A stretch of DNA of 28,950 nucleotides, taken from positions 1-28,950 of the forward strand of contig JADINB010000090.1 of NCBI GenBank assembly GCA_017694275.1. Direction: 5' to 3'. The position numbers and the translations under genes were made by a program. Position 1 is the first letter of the stretch. Each line of letters opens with the position of its first letter. This document shows, piece by piece, positions 1-8,124 of this stretch. Under the pieces are notes generated by a model. The model was not told the origin of the DNA. It ran no database searches and worked only from the letters and a program-made list of their open reading frames with translations. Origin of the DNA: Candidatus Egerieousia excrementavium (GTDB taxonomy: Bacteria; Bacteroidota; Bacteroidia; Bacteroidales; UBA932).

Positions 1-954
1 TTTGACAAACAGCACACCTGCTGCTGTTGCAATGAAGAATGATGCTGCACCGAGTACGAAGATTCCGATAGATTTGAGTCTGAGGAATTCGTCTGCCTGT
101 GTAGAGCATCCTACAGTAAGACCTATGAGGATTGTTATCACGTCGATTAGCGGTCCTCTTGCGGTCTCTGCCAGACGGCGTGTAACTCCGCTCTCCTTAA
201 GCAGGTTTCCAAAGAAGAGCATACCCAGCAGCGGAAGGCCTGACGGCACGATGAATGCTGTGAGCAGGAAGCCGACGATAGGGAACATGATTTTCTCCCT
301 CTTTGAAACGGCTCTTGGCGACTTCATCCTGATAAGACGCTCCTTGTGGGTGGTGAACAGTCTCATTACGGGAGGCTGGATTACCGGAACCAAAGCCATG
401 TACGAATATGCGGAAACCGCAATCGCGCCCATCAGGTCTGGTGCAAGTCTTGAAGAGAGGAAGATGGCCGTAGGACCGTCTGCACCTCCGATGATACCGA
501 TTGCACCTGCCTCTGCCGGCGTGAATCCCAATGCGAGTGCAATTGCATAAGCTCCGAATATTCCGAACTGTGCAGCTGCACCTATCAGCAACAACTTGGG
601 GTTGGAGATAAGTGCCGAAAAGTCTGTCATCGCACCTATTCCGAGGAAAATGAGCGGCGGATACCAGCCCTTGACAACACCCTGGTAAAGGATGTTGAGA
701 ACCGAACCCTCTTCATATATTCCTACGCTCAATCCCGGGAAAAGGGGAATATTACCTACAATTATACCGAAGCCGATAGGAACAAGCAGCAGTGGCTCCC
801 ATTCCTTCTTTATTGCAATGTAGATGAATATCAGACCGATGATAATCATCGCGATATGCCCTATCGTTGCGTTGGCAAATCCGGTATATTGCAAAAACTG
901 GTTCAGATTTTCCCCGATGAGGGAGAAAAAGTTATGACTTGCTTCTAATATCAT
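1..954 (-). CDS. oadB: Na+-translocating decarboxylase beta subunit (OadB family), partial at window edge
   Basis: Integral membrane subunit that couples decarboxylation of the carboxybiotin carrier to Na+ export. The reverse strand reads open for 318 codons from the ATG at 954 to base 1 with no stop, so the C-terminal part lies outside the window. The protein is rich in hydrophobic helices. It carries the family hallmark GAIGIIGGADGPTAIFLSS, the re-entrant region with the conserved Asp used in Na+ transport, and further downstream a GLPLLGMLFFGNLLKESG stretch. The ATG lies 2 nt after the stop of the biotin carrier gene, so the two are almost certainly cotranscribed and probably translationally coupled. 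Family assignment is firm. The partner decarboxylase in this operon is MmdA-like, so the complex is most likely methylmalonyl-CoA decarboxylase rather than oxaloacetate decarboxylase. Confidence 0.93.
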   Translation of the reverse strand, partial: MILEASHNFFSLIGENLNQFLQYTGFANATIGHIAMIIIGLIFIYIAIKKEWEPLLLVPIGFGIIVGNIPLFPGLSVGIYEEGSVLNILYQGVVKGWYPPLIFLGIGAMTDFSALISNPKLLLIGAAAQFGIFGAYAIALALGFTPAEAGAIGIIGGADGPTAIFLSSRLAPDLMGAIAVSAYSYMALVPVIQPPVMRLFTTHKERLIRMKSPRAVSKREKIMFPIVGFLLTAFIVPSGLPLLGMLFFGNLLKESGVTRRLAETARGPLIDVITILIGLTVGCSTQADEFLRLKSIGIFVLGAASFFIATAAGVLFVK

Positions 955-956
955 AA

Positions 957-1394
957 TTATCCGATTATAACAAGAGGAGCACCTTCAAGTACCGAATCCC
1001 CTTTATTTACCTTAATACTTGTTACCTGTCCGTCTGCGGTGGCTTCGATTACATTCTCCATCTTCATGGCTTCAAGAACGAGCAGTTTCTGCCCTTTCTT
1101 GACCGTATCGCCCTCTTTGCAGCTTATTTCGAGTATGATTCCGGGAAGCGGTGAGGTAACTGTCGCTCCGGATCCGCCTGTCGCAGGTTTTGTCACCTTC
1201 ACTTCAGGAACTCCGGCGGGAGTGGCCTTTGGCGATGCTGGCTTTGATACGACCACAGGTCTCTTTGTTATGGGTTTCTCGAACTCAACCTTGAAGGGAG
1301 TTCCGTTGACTTCAACCTCTGCAACAGTATCGTCTACGTCTTTAACGGTCACGGCATAATCGTTTCCGTTTATCTTTAACTTATATTCTTTCAT
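957..1394 (-). CDS. Biotin carboxyl carrier subunit of the decarboxylase complex
   Basis: A 145-residue biotinyl/lipoyl carrier that shuttles CO2 from the carboxyltransferase subunit (MmdA) to the membrane decarboxylase OadB. The C-terminal biotinyl domain (about residues 76-145) contains the canonical EAMKM motif, with K111 the expected biotinylation site, flanked by the paired glycine turns of the fold. The middle (about 50-75) is a Pro/Ala/Thr/Lys-rich flexible linker, as in MmdC and the biotin part of OadA. The N-terminal 40 residues form a small beta-rich segment. It lies between oadG (8 nt upstream) and oadB (2 nt downstream). By context it would be called mmdC. Carriers of acetyl-CoA carboxylase are similar, but the neighbours argue against that. 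Confidence 0.93.
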   Translation of the reverse strand: MKEYKLKINGNDYAVTVKDVDDTVAEVEVNGTPFKVEFEKPITKRPVVVSKPASPKATPAGVPEVKVTKPATGGSGATVTSPLPGIILEISCKEGDTVKKGQKLLVLEAMKMENVIEATADGQVTSIKVNKGDSVLEGAPLVIIG

Positions 1395-1402
1395 AAATTT
1401 AC

Positions 1403-2389
1403 TTATTTGTTTCGTCTAACTTGCGGAGTCTCCCTCAAAGTGTAAATCTTAGAGCTCCATGGTGAGTATGATTTTGATTCTTTGTGGATTGTAAGTATAG
1501 TATTTTCGAAATCGTGGATTTCGTTATCTTCCTTGTAAAGATGGAACGCCATTGCGATTGCGGCAAACACTTCGGCTGACGTGGACTCCTTGCCCTTGAC
1601 GGATGCAACGCTTGCCACGTCTCCCTTTGATGCCGCCTCTTTAAGATGGCTCTTGATAACGGCCCTGTTTCCAATTTTCTTGAATACTACATACAAAAGT
1701 ATAAGCGCAATGAAGACGACCGACATGGCAACGATTGCCATGATCACTCCGTAAGGGTCTGTCTTGCCCATTTTAGTGCTTTTTGAGTCTCCGTCCAGAG
1801 TCAGGTTGTTGGTGCTGGGTGTAACCTTGTCGAGAATCGCCCATCCGTGGTCTTCTCCTGCAGCCCTCTCTTTCTGGGCTACCCTTATGGATCTCTGGAG
1901 AAAATGGGTGGGTTCGCTCGAACCTTCACCGTCTACGACCCTGCCGTATGATTTGTTTGCAGGTATGCCCTCTTCCGGAAGAGTGATCTCATCTATTATG
2001 GTCCTTCCGTTGTTGCTGACAAATATCACCTGCCTTGCATTGGGAATGTCAAAACTTATGTGGAATGTCCCTCTGTCTGGAAGGTTGTCTGCATAGAAGA
2101 GTACATGCTGGCGAGGCGGAATCTTTGTGAGCGCATCGCCCTTGGGTATCATATACTTCGTAAGGTTGTCAGGGTCATCGGTAAGGTAGCAGCCCCCGAT
2201 GTCAACAGTTCCGTACGATGTATTGAAGAGCTCTATCCATCCGTTCCGGCAGCCGTAATCGTCTATATAGCCGTCGGTATTTACAGACTGCACTTCATTT
2301 ATACGTATGGCGGCCATGTTCTGTCCGCTCATTGTATATGACATGGTCAGAGCCCCGAATAGCAAAAATATCCTTATGTGATTTTTCAT
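1403..2389 (-). CDS. oadG: OadG-family decarboxylase gamma subunit fused to an N-terminal lamin-tail domain
   Basis: A 328-residue protein with three parts. Residues 1-22 look like a signal peptide (KNHIR, then a hydrophobic run ending SGQ). Residues about 27-196 read as a lamin-tail (LTD) beta-sandwich: INEVQ, WIELFN, GGCYLTDD, a VDGEGS stretch and a closing W..D.VTPSTNN typical of LTDs. Residues 213-236 form one transmembrane helix in DPYGVIMAIVAMSVVF, the pattern of the OadG/MmdD small subunit that anchors and assembles the Na+ pump. The last 90 residues are polar and probably cytoplasmic. Classical OadG proteins are under 100 residues, so the extracytoplasmic LTD is an addition. The gene lies between mmdA (17 nt) and the biotin carrier (8 nt). 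The subunit role rests mainly on position and the helix; the LTD function is unknown. Confidence 0.82.
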   Translation of the reverse strand: MKNHIRIFLLFGALTMSYTMSGQNMAAIRINEVQSVNTDGYIDDYGCRNGWIELFNTSYGTVDIGGCYLTDDPDNLTKYMIPKGDALTKIPPRQHVLFYADNLPDRGTFHISFDIPNARQVIFVSNNGRTIIDEITLPEEGIPANKSYGRVVDGEGSSEPTHFLQRSIRVAQKERAAGEDHGWAILDKVTPSTNNLTLDGDSKSTKMGKTDPYGVIMAIVAMSVVFIALILLYVVFKKIGNRAVIKSHLKEAASKGDVASVASVKGKESTSAEVFAAIAMAFHLYKEDNEIHDFENTILTIHKESKSYSPWSSKIYTLRETPQVRRNK

Positions 2390-2406
2390 TCGTTTCTGTT
2401 TTTGAT

Positions 2407-3960
2407 TTAAAGAGGTAGATTGTCGTGCTTCTTGGCAGGATTTGTCAACTTCTTTGTTGCCAGCTGCTGCAGGGCACGGATTATGCGGAATCTGGTGTTT
2501 CTGGGCTCGATTACGTCATCTATGTAGCCGTATTTTGCCGCATTGTAAGGATTTGCGAACGCATCCCTGTATTCCTTCTCCTTTTCTGCAGCAAAGGCTG
2601 CGGGATCCTCTGCCTCTTTCATCTCCTTGCCATAAAGAATTCCGATAGCTCCCGAAGGACCCATGACGGCAATCTCGGCGGTAGGCCATGCATAGTTTAT
2701 GTCGCCTCTCAGGTGCTTTGAACTCATGACGCAATATGCGCCGCCGTAAGCCTTTCTGAGAACGACCGTAACTTTGGGAACGGTTGCCTCTCCGTATGCA
2801 TAAAGCAGTTTGGCTCCATGCAGGATGACTCCGCCGTACTCCTGCTGCGAGCCGGGAAGGAATCCCGGTACGTCTACTAGGGTCACGATAGGAATGTTGA
2901 ATGCATCGCAGAAACGTACGAACCTTGCGCCCTTCCTTGAAGAGTTTATGTCAAGAACACCGGCAAGCACCTTCGGCTGGTTTGCGACGATACCTACGGA
3001 CTGTCCGTTGAATCTTGCGAATCCTACGACAATGTTCTTTGCATAGTCTGCATGCACTTCGAGGAATTTGCCGTCGTCTACGATTCCGCCGATAACTTCA
3101 TATATGTCGTAAGGTTTGTTGGGATTGTCAGGTATTATTTCGTTGAGAGAGTCTTCCAGCCTGTCTATAGGGTCACTGGTCTCGACTGTCGGAGTCTCTT
3201 CCATGTTGTTCTGGGGCAGATAGCTGAGCAGTTCCTTTATAAGATTCAGTCCCTCCTCTTCGGTATCAACTGTAAAGTGGGCGACACCGCTCTTTGACGA
3301 GTGGACGCTTGCACCTCCAAGATTCTCCTGTGTGATGTCCTCTCCAGTTACTGACTTGACAACCGTAGGGCCCGTCAGGAACATGTAGCTTGTTCCCTTT
3401 GCCATTATGTTGAAGTCTGTCAATGCCGGCGAATAGACAGCTCCGCCTGCGCAGGGGCCGAAGATTGCCGAAATCTGCGGAATGACTCCGGATGCAAGGA
3501 TGTTTCTCTGGAAAATTTCAGTATATCCGGCAAGTGCGTTGATGCCCTCCTGAATACGTGCCCCGCCTGAGTCGTTGATACCTATCACGGGAGCGCCCAT
3601 TTTCATTGCCTGGTCCATTACCTTGCAGATTTTCAAGGCAAGACTTTCTGAAAGCGAACCTCCGAAAATCGTGAAGTCCTGTGCGAAGACATATACGAGC
3701 CTTCCGTTTATCGTACCGTAACCTGTTACCACACCGTCGCCGAGGAATGTGTTCTTTTCCATTCCGAAATTGGTGCAGCGGTGTGTTACGAACATGTCGT
3801 ACTCTTCGAAACTGCCTTCGTCGAGCAGCATGTTGATTCTTTCACGTGCCGTGTATTTTCCTTTTGCATGCTGTGAGTCTATTCTTTTCAGACCTCCACC
3901 CATGCGCGCCTTTTCGCGAAGGGCGATAAGCGCTTTCACTTGTTCGAGTTGCTGACTCAT
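2407..3960 (-). CDS. mmdA: Methylmalonyl-CoA decarboxylase / propionyl-CoA carboxylase carboxyltransferase subunit
   Basis: A 517-residue carboxyltransferase of the crotonase-fold PCCB/MmdA family, full length for the family (about 510-520). It moves the carboxyl group of (S)-methylmalonyl-CoA to biotin, giving propionyl-CoA. Visible landmarks are the N-terminal GGARIQEGINALAGY and GPCAGGAVYSPALTDF oxyanion segments, and the C-terminal VDVPGFLPGSQQE, AYGGAYCVMSSK and WPTAEIAVMGPSGA segments. Neighbours are methylmalonyl-CoA epimerase 33 nt upstream and OadG, biotin carrier and OadB downstream, which favours the Na+-pumping decarboxylase over an ATP-dependent carboxylase: no biotin carboxylase gene is present here. 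The direction in vivo would be that of succinate-to-propionate fermentation. Confidence 0.94.
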   Translation of the reverse strand: MSQQLEQVKALIALREKARMGGGLKRIDSQHAKGKYTARERINMLLDEGSFEEYDMFVTHRCTNFGMEKNTFLGDGVVTGYGTINGRLVYVFAQDFTIFGGSLSESLALKICKVMDQAMKMGAPVIGINDSGGARIQEGINALAGYTEIFQRNILASGVIPQISAIFGPCAGGAVYSPALTDFNIMAKGTSYMFLTGPTVVKSVTGEDITQENLGGASVHSSKSGVAHFTVDTEEEGLNLIKELLSYLPQNNMEETPTVETSDPIDRLEDSLNEIIPDNPNKPYDIYEVIGGIVDDGKFLEVHADYAKNIVVGFARFNGQSVGIVANQPKVLAGVLDINSSRKGARFVRFCDAFNIPIVTLVDVPGFLPGSQQEYGGVILHGAKLLYAYGEATVPKVTVVLRKAYGGAYCVMSSKHLRGDINYAWPTAEIAVMGPSGAIGILYGKEMKEAEDPAAFAAEKEKEYRDAFANPYNAAKYGYIDDVIEPRNTRFRIIRALQQLATKKLTNPAKKHDNLPL

Positions 3961-3993
3961 TACTGGATGATTTTATTTATGTTTCTGATTATT

Positions 3994-4407
3994 TTACTTC
4001 TTTGAAGGATCCTCACAGATTTCTGTAAGTACGCCGTGTGTGGATTTGGGGTGAAGGAATGCTATGTTCAACCCCTCGGCACCTTTTCTGGGGGCCTTGT
4101 CTATAAGTTGTACGCCTTTTCCGGACAACTCGTCCAATGCGGCCTGAACTCCGGTTGTCGCAAATGCCACGTGGTGTACGCCCTCGCCTCTCTTTTCAAT
4201 GAATTTTGCAATCGTTCCCTCAGGGTCTGTGCTCTCAAGCAGTTCGATTTTTGTCTGTCCTACCTTGAAAAAGGCTGTTTTTACCTTCTGGTCCTTTACT
4301 TCCTCGATAGAGTAGCATTTGAGACCCAATTTTTCTTCATAATAGGGGATGGCTGTCTCCAATGACTTGACTGCAATGCCAAGATGTTCTATGTGAGTGA
4401 TTTCCAT
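3994..4407 (-). CDS. mce: Methylmalonyl-CoA epimerase
   Basis: A 137-residue single-domain vicinal oxygen chelate protein that interconverts (R)- and (S)-methylmalonyl-CoA, linking methylmalonyl-CoA mutase to the decarboxylase encoded just downstream. Two beta-alpha-beta-beta-beta modules are visible. Likely metal ligands are H8 (HLGIAV), a residue in KIELLE near 55, H78 or H79 (GVHHVAF) and E129 (VLTEIC). Length is normal for the family. It is the first gene of the minus-strand decarboxylase operon; a TAACTTTGT promoter element is seen 57-65 nt upstream of its ATG. Confidence 0.94.
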   Translation of the reverse strand: MEITHIEHLGIAVKSLETAIPYYEEKLGLKCYSIEEVKDQKVKTAFFKVGQTKIELLESTDPEGTIAKFIEKRGEGVHHVAFATTGVQAALDELSGKGVQLIDKAPRKGAEGLNIAFLHPKSTHGVLTEICEDPSKK

Positions 4408-4463
4408 AATGATAGTGTGTATTAAAAATTAATGTTCAAAATTAATCTGAAGCAATCTAACTC

Positions 4464-4472
4464 ACAAAGTTA
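4464..4472 (-). promoter_or_regulatory. Bacteroidetes-type -7 element for the mce-mmdA-oadG-oadB operon
   Basis: The minus strand reads TAACTTTGT, an exact match to the TAnnTTTGY -7 consensus of the Bacteroidetes primary sigma factor. A TTG (plus 4491-4493 read as CAA) lies 18 nt upstream and could be the -33 element. Predicted transcription start is near 4458, giving a leader of about 50 nt before the mce ATG at 4407. Confidence 0.65.
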
Positions 4473-4482
4473 ATAAATATTA

Positions 4483-4491
4483 TACCTTTGC
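4483..4491 (+). promoter_or_regulatory. Bacteroidetes-type -7 element for the LtaS-like gene
   Basis: Plus strand TACCTTTGC is an exact TAnnTTTGY match, 48 nt before the chosen ATG at 4539. No clear -33 TTTG is seen about 19 nt upstream. Predicted start is near 4498. The element overlaps the putative -33 region of the divergent mce promoter, so the two polymerases could exclude one another. It also shows that a TTG at 4488 cannot be the start codon of the downstream gene. Confidence 0.6.
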
Positions 4492-4538
4492 AATACTTTT
4501 TGCACGAAAAAAAAATATCAATTTTATATGTCCGTAAA

Positions 4539-6524
4539 ATGAGGTTGAGATTCGGAAATTATTATCTGCTTGTCATTTGGCGAATTGTCCTTGCATATCT
4601 GGCATACACGCTCTGCCGGCTTCTGTTCATTGTCTTCAACCATTCGTTGCTCGAGCCTATGACCGGAGGGCAGTTTTTCAGAATCCTCTCCGGAGGATTG
4701 ATGTTCGACACATCGGCAATAATGTATACCAATATATTGTATCTGTTCCTCTCCTTTCTGCCGCTTCCGCTGATAAGGCGTGAGTCTGTACAGAAATGTC
4801 TGAAGGGGCTCTATGTCACGGTCAATTTTCTTGCAACGGCAATAAACCTGGCAGATACGGTCTATTTCAGGTTTACCCTGCGCAGGACAAGTTCCACCTT
4901 TTTTACGGAATTTGCGGGCGACGTGAAGTTTTTCAGAATTCTCGCTGAAAGCGTGACGCTCTACTGGTACATATTCCTTGCCGGCATTCTCTTCCTGCTG
5001 TTGTTCATCTACTTTTCCGGCAGCGTGAAACATTTGTGCAAAAACGGCTTTTCCGCCAGAAATTTCTACTTGCTGCAATGTGTCGCCCTTGCAGTTACAG
5101 TTCCGCTGTTCATAATCGGTGTACGCGGTGGAACAAGCGGTGCCATGAGGCCCATAACAATAGGCAATGCCGGTGATTATACGGATAGGGCGATACACAC
5201 TGCCGCAGTCCTGAATACGCCGTTTTCCCTGATAAGGACCCTTGGCAAGGCGGAGTATGTTTACAGGCATGACTTTGCCTCTTATGAGCAGATGGAGCCG
5301 GTCTTTACACCTATGCGGAATATGAATGGCGAGTCTCCTGTGAACAGAAACCATGTCATTGAGTTCGATTCCACCGCAAAAGGCAAAAACATAGTGATCC
5401 TGATGCTCGAAAGCTTTGGAGCGGAAAACATGAGTTTCATGAACAGGAATCTCGACAAATGCTATACTCCGTTTTTGGATTCGCTTCGCAAGGAGGGGCT
5501 TTTCTGCACGAATGCATTTGCAAACGGCCGCAAGTCTGTAGATGCAATTCCTTCAATATATGCTTCTATACCGAGCCTTATAAGTTCCTACGCCGTAACA
5601 CCCTATTCTACGGACTATACGTTCGGGCTGCCCAAAATCCTGGATTCTCTTGGCTATTACACGGCCTTTTTCCATGGGGCTCCCAATACAAGCATGGGAA
5701 TAAGGGCAATAGCCAGACTGTGCGGAATAGAGCATTACTATGGAAAGGACGAATTCAATGACAATTCCAAATTCGACGGTTCATGGGGCATTTGGGACGA
5801 ATATTTCCTGCCCTATGTGGCTGATATGCTCGATACCCTGCCTCAACCCTTCATGGCCGGAATCTTTACACTTTCATCACACCATCCGTTCAAGATTCCC
5901 GCAGAGTGGGAAGACAGGCTTCCCGAAGGAGAGGTCCCTCTGCAGAAGACAATCGCCTATGCAGATGCCGCAGTAAAGGCCTTTTTTGAGAAGATAAGGA
6001 ATTCTGATTGGTTCGGCAATACAGTTTTCGTAATCACTCCGGACCATTCAACCCTGTGGGGAATATATCCCGAATATACTACCACAATAGGAAATACCAG
6101 GATTCCGATAATCTACTATGCTCCCGGATTCATCGCTCCAGGAGAATATCATCAGACTACCCAGCAGCTCGATATTATGCCGACCCTGCTCGGGATGATA
6201 GGTTACGACAAACCCTATTTTGCTTTCGGACGCGACTTGAATTGCGATACGGTCAGGCCGCCATTTGCAGTAAACTATACCGAAGGGCAGTTCCAGCTTG
6301 TCTACAACGACACTCTTCTTTTTAGGAATGATTCAGAACTTACCGCCGTTTACAGGCTGCCGGATGATGCCTTGCTTGAAAACAATCTCCTTGAAGCTCC
6401 ATTTGCCGACTCCTTGAGGCAAAGCCCCTCTTTGCAGAGACAGGACGAGTTTTTCAAGGCTTTTGTGCAGCAATATGTAAACAGACTGATAGATAACAGG
6501 CTCTCCTGCGACGAAGCGTTATAG
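4539..6524 (+). CDS. LtaS/MdoB-type sulfatase-fold membrane transferase
   Basis: A 661-residue protein from the ATG at 4539. The frame extends upstream to a TTG at 4488, but that codon sits inside the -7 promoter box, so it is rejected. Residues 1-200 hold about five hydrophobic segments; after that comes an extracytoplasmic alkaline-phosphatase-superfamily domain. Active-site landmarks are NIVILMLESFG (metal-binding E291), NGRKSVDAIPS with S333 at the nucleophile position, and a later VITPDHS metal motif and SSHHPF. LtaS, MdoB and the phosphoethanolamine transferases use this fold to move phospho-alcohol groups from lipids to cell-surface glycans. In a Gram-negative bacterium a phosphoglycerol or phosphoethanolamine substrate is more likely than lipoteichoic acid, but the substrate is not readable. 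It stands alone between two minus-strand genes. Confidence 0.85.
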   Translation: MRLRFGNYYLLVIWRIVLAYLAYTLCRLLFIVFNHSLLEPMTGGQFFRILSGGLMFDTSAIMYTNILYLFLSFLPLPLIRRESVQKCLKGLYVTVNFLATAINLADTVYFRFTLRRTSSTFFTEFAGDVKFFRILAESVTLYWYIFLAGILFLLLFIYFSGSVKHLCKNGFSARNFYLLQCVALAVTVPLFIIGVRGGTSGAMRPITIGNAGDYTDRAIHTAAVLNTPFSLIRTLGKAEYVYRHDFASYEQMEPVFTPMRNMNGESPVNRNHVIEFDSTAKGKNIVILMLESFGAENMSFMNRNLDKCYTPFLDSLRKEGLFCTNAFANGRKSVDAIPSIYASIPSLISSYAVTPYSTDYTFGLPKILDSLGYYTAFFHGAPNTSMGIRAIARLCGIEHYYGKDEFNDNSKFDGSWGIWDEYFLPYVADMLDTLPQPFMAGIFTLSSHHPFKIPAEWEDRLPEGEVPLQKTIAYADAAVKAFFEKIRNSDWFGNTVFVITPDHSTLWGIYPEYTTTIGNTRIPIIYYAPGFIAPGEYHQTTQQLDIMPTLLGMIGYDKPYFAFGRDLNCDTVRPPFAVNYTEGQFQLVYNDTLLFRNDSELTAVYRLPDDALLENNLLEAPFADSLRQSPSLQRQDEFFKAFVQQYVNRLIDNRLSCDEAL

Positions 6525-6546
6525 AGGCGGTTGCATATATGAAAAA

Positions 6547-6566
6547 CGGCACCCGTAAAGGTGCCG
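6547..6566 (-). terminator. Rho-independent terminator downstream of yebC
   Basis: A perfect 7-bp stem CGGCACC/GGTGCCG with a 6-nt loop is followed on the minus strand by TTTTT (plus 6542-6546). It lies 37 nt past the yebC stop. The same hairpin lies 22 nt past the convergent LtaS-like gene but has no U-run in that direction, so it would work less well there. Confidence 0.8.
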
Positions 6567-6603
6567 CCATCCAATATCAATTGTCTTGCAAGGTAATTTT
6601 CTG

Positions 6604-7335
6604 TTAATCTTCAGAAGTATCCATCAGGTGATATACGTTCTGGACATCCTCGTCGTTTTCCAGCCTCTCTATGAGCTTGTCCAGTTCTGCACGTTCCTCT
6701 TTTGCAACTTTCTTGGGCTCCGTTGTGGGGATTCTCTCGAACTGTCCGGAAACAAGTTCGTATCCATGCTCTTCTATATACTTCTGTATTGAGCCGAATG
6801 ATTCGAATGAACCGTAAATCACCACTATGGATTCATCTTCATCATCTTTGAACACCTCTTCCGCCCCGTAGTCTATAAGTTCCAGTTCCAACTCTTCCAG
6901 ATCTATGTTGCCGGGTCTCATCTTGAATACACATTTGCGCTCGAACATGAAGTCCACGCTGCCCGATGTGCCAAGCGACCCGCCGAACTTGTTGAAGTAA
7001 CTTCTTATGTTGGCTACGGTTCTGGTGGGATTGTCGGTGGCTGTTTCAATAAGGAATGCTATGCCGTGAGGGCCGTATCCTTCGTATACCATCTCCTTGT
7101 AATCGGCAGTATCCTTTTCCGTAGCGCGCTTGATTGCCCTTTCTATATTGTCCTTGGGCATGTTCTCGCTCTTTGCCGTCTGGATAAGGGTGCGCAGATG
7201 AGGATTGCCTGCCGGATCCGGGCCTCCTGTCTTTGCTGCTATTGTTATCTCCTTGCCTAGTCTTGTGAAAACGCGGGCCATGTTGCCCCAGCGTTTGAAT
7301 TTTCTCTCTTTTCTGAATTCAAAGGCTCTTCCCAT
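6604..7335 (-). CDS. yebC: YebC/PmpR-family DNA-binding regulator
   Basis: A 243-residue, full-length member of the YebC family, a cytosolic three-domain protein linked to transcription regulation and, in newer work, to translation at proline-rich stretches. The start MGRAFEFRK differs slightly from the enterobacterial MAGHSKW start but keeps the following FKRWGNMARVFTRLGKEI core. Other family stretches are NMPKDNIERAIKRAT, YEGYGPHGIAFLIETATDN and NKFGGSLGTSGSVDFMFE. It starts 5 nt after the stop of the upstream TPR gene, so the two form an operon, ended by the hairpin at 6547-6566. Its target genes cannot be told from sequence. Confidence 0.95.
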   Translation of the reverse strand: MGRAFEFRKERKFKRWGNMARVFTRLGKEITIAAKTGGPDPAGNPHLRTLIQTAKSENMPKDNIERAIKRATEKDTADYKEMVYEGYGPHGIAFLIETATDNPTRTVANIRSYFNKFGGSLGTSGSVDFMFERKCVFKMRPGNIDLEELELELIDYGAEEVFKDDEDESIVVIYGSFESFGSIQKYIEEHGYELVSGQFERIPTTEPKKVAKEERAELDKLIERLENDEDVQNVYHLMDTSED

Positions 7336-7340
7336 AAATC

Positions 7341-8018
7341 CTACAAACTTTTGATGCGGGTTATATATTTGTCAATTTCGTAGCCCTCTGCGCTTTGGGG
7401 ATATTTGAGCTTTATCTCCTCATACATCTTCAGGGCCTGTTCGTTCTGTCCGAGTTCTTCATAAACAAGACCGGCCTTCATAAGGTATGATGCGGCCAGA
7501 ATGTTGTCTGCCACTTTTGCAGCCTGTATGAAACGGCTCACTGCGCTGTTGTAATCGTTAAGCCCCACATAGGCATCTCCGATACATGCTGTCGCACGGG
7601 CAGAGATTATCGGGTCTTCTCCTTTGTATTTCTCAAGGTAACTTATAGCTCCATTGTAGTTCCCAAGCTGCAGTTCGCAAACTCCAGCATAGAAATATAC
7701 GGCCTCTCCTGCCTTGTTGCCATATTCCTGAATCAGTTGTGCAAATCCCAGGGAGTTGCCGTCTCCGTTAAGAGCCATCTCAAATTCGTTTGCCCTGAAA
7801 TAACGCTCTGCAACGTATGCCTGGTTTACAGCCTCGTTCTGCTTTGGAACAGTTACAAACTGCTTGTAGAGCAGGACTGCCGCGAAAATCACGACTAAGA
7901 CTCCTATGGTGTATATTATAGCCTTTTTATACTTTGTGAAAAACTGCTCGGTTTCAACGAGTGCCTCCCCGACATTTATTTCGGGTTCTTTGGTTTTAGT
8001 CTTGTTAGCCATTGTCAT
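7341..8018 (-). CDS. Membrane-anchored tetratricopeptide repeat protein
   Basis: About 225 residues from the ATG at 8018 (an ATG at 8012 is an alternative). The frame is open further to 8078, but a TATATTTGC promoter box at 8061-8069 lies inside that extension, so the longer start is rejected. The protein begins with a charged cytoplasmic tail, then one transmembrane helix (KKAIIYTIGVLVVIFAAVLLY), then a C-terminal TPR array with motifs such as AVYFYAGVCELQLGNYNGAI, ACIGDAYVGLNDYNSAV and AGLVYEELGQNEQALKMYEEI. The layout resembles YfgM-like proteins, which assist envelope protein biogenesis, but the precise role is not known. It is divergent from recF and is followed 5 nt later by yebC. Confidence 0.85.
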   Translation of the reverse strand: MTMANKTKTKEPEINVGEALVETEQFFTKYKKAIIYTIGVLVVIFAAVLLYKQFVTVPKQNEAVNQAYVAERYFRANEFEMALNGDGNSLGFAQLIQEYGNKAGEAVYFYAGVCELQLGNYNGAISYLEKYKGEDPIISARATACIGDAYVGLNDYNSAVSRFIQAAKVADNILAASYLMKAGLVYEELGQNEQALKMYEEIKLKYPQSAEGYEIDKYITRIKSL

Positions 8019-8060
8019 ATCTTTTTTTGCGGTTGCAAATTTACAATATTTTAGATAATC

Positions 8061-8069
8061 GCAAATATA
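8061..8069 (-). promoter_or_regulatory. Bacteroidetes-type -7 element for the TPR-yebC operon
   Basis: The minus strand reads TATATTTGC, an exact TAnnTTTGY match 43 nt upstream of the ATG at 8018. The predicted transcript start is near 8055. No clear -33 box is visible. It fixes the TPR gene start downstream of 8055. Confidence 0.6.
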
Positions 8070-8095
8070 TTTTCCCATTTAATTGGGAAATCCGC

Positions 8096-8103
8096 TAACT
8101 TTG
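8096..8103 (+). promoter_or_regulatory. Bacteroidetes-type -7 element for the recF operon
   Basis: TAACTTTG lies 21 nt before the recF ATG at 8125. The following base is G, so it lacks the preferred pyrimidine, and no -33 box is evident. If used, the leader is only about 15 nt. It lies inside a possible upstream TTG-started extension of recF, which argues for the 8125 start. Confidence 0.45.
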
Positions 8104-8124
8104 GAGAATTATTCCAAAAAGTAT

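Noticed and set aside
2..550. Long plus-strand open frame of 182 codons
   Set aside because: It is antisense to oadB, whose minus-strand translation carries clear family motifs; the plus-strand product is low-complexity and unlike any protein.
4488..4538. TTG-started N-terminal extension of the LtaS-like protein
   Set aside because: The TTG is part of the -7 promoter box TACCTTTGC, so it would be upstream of the transcript start.
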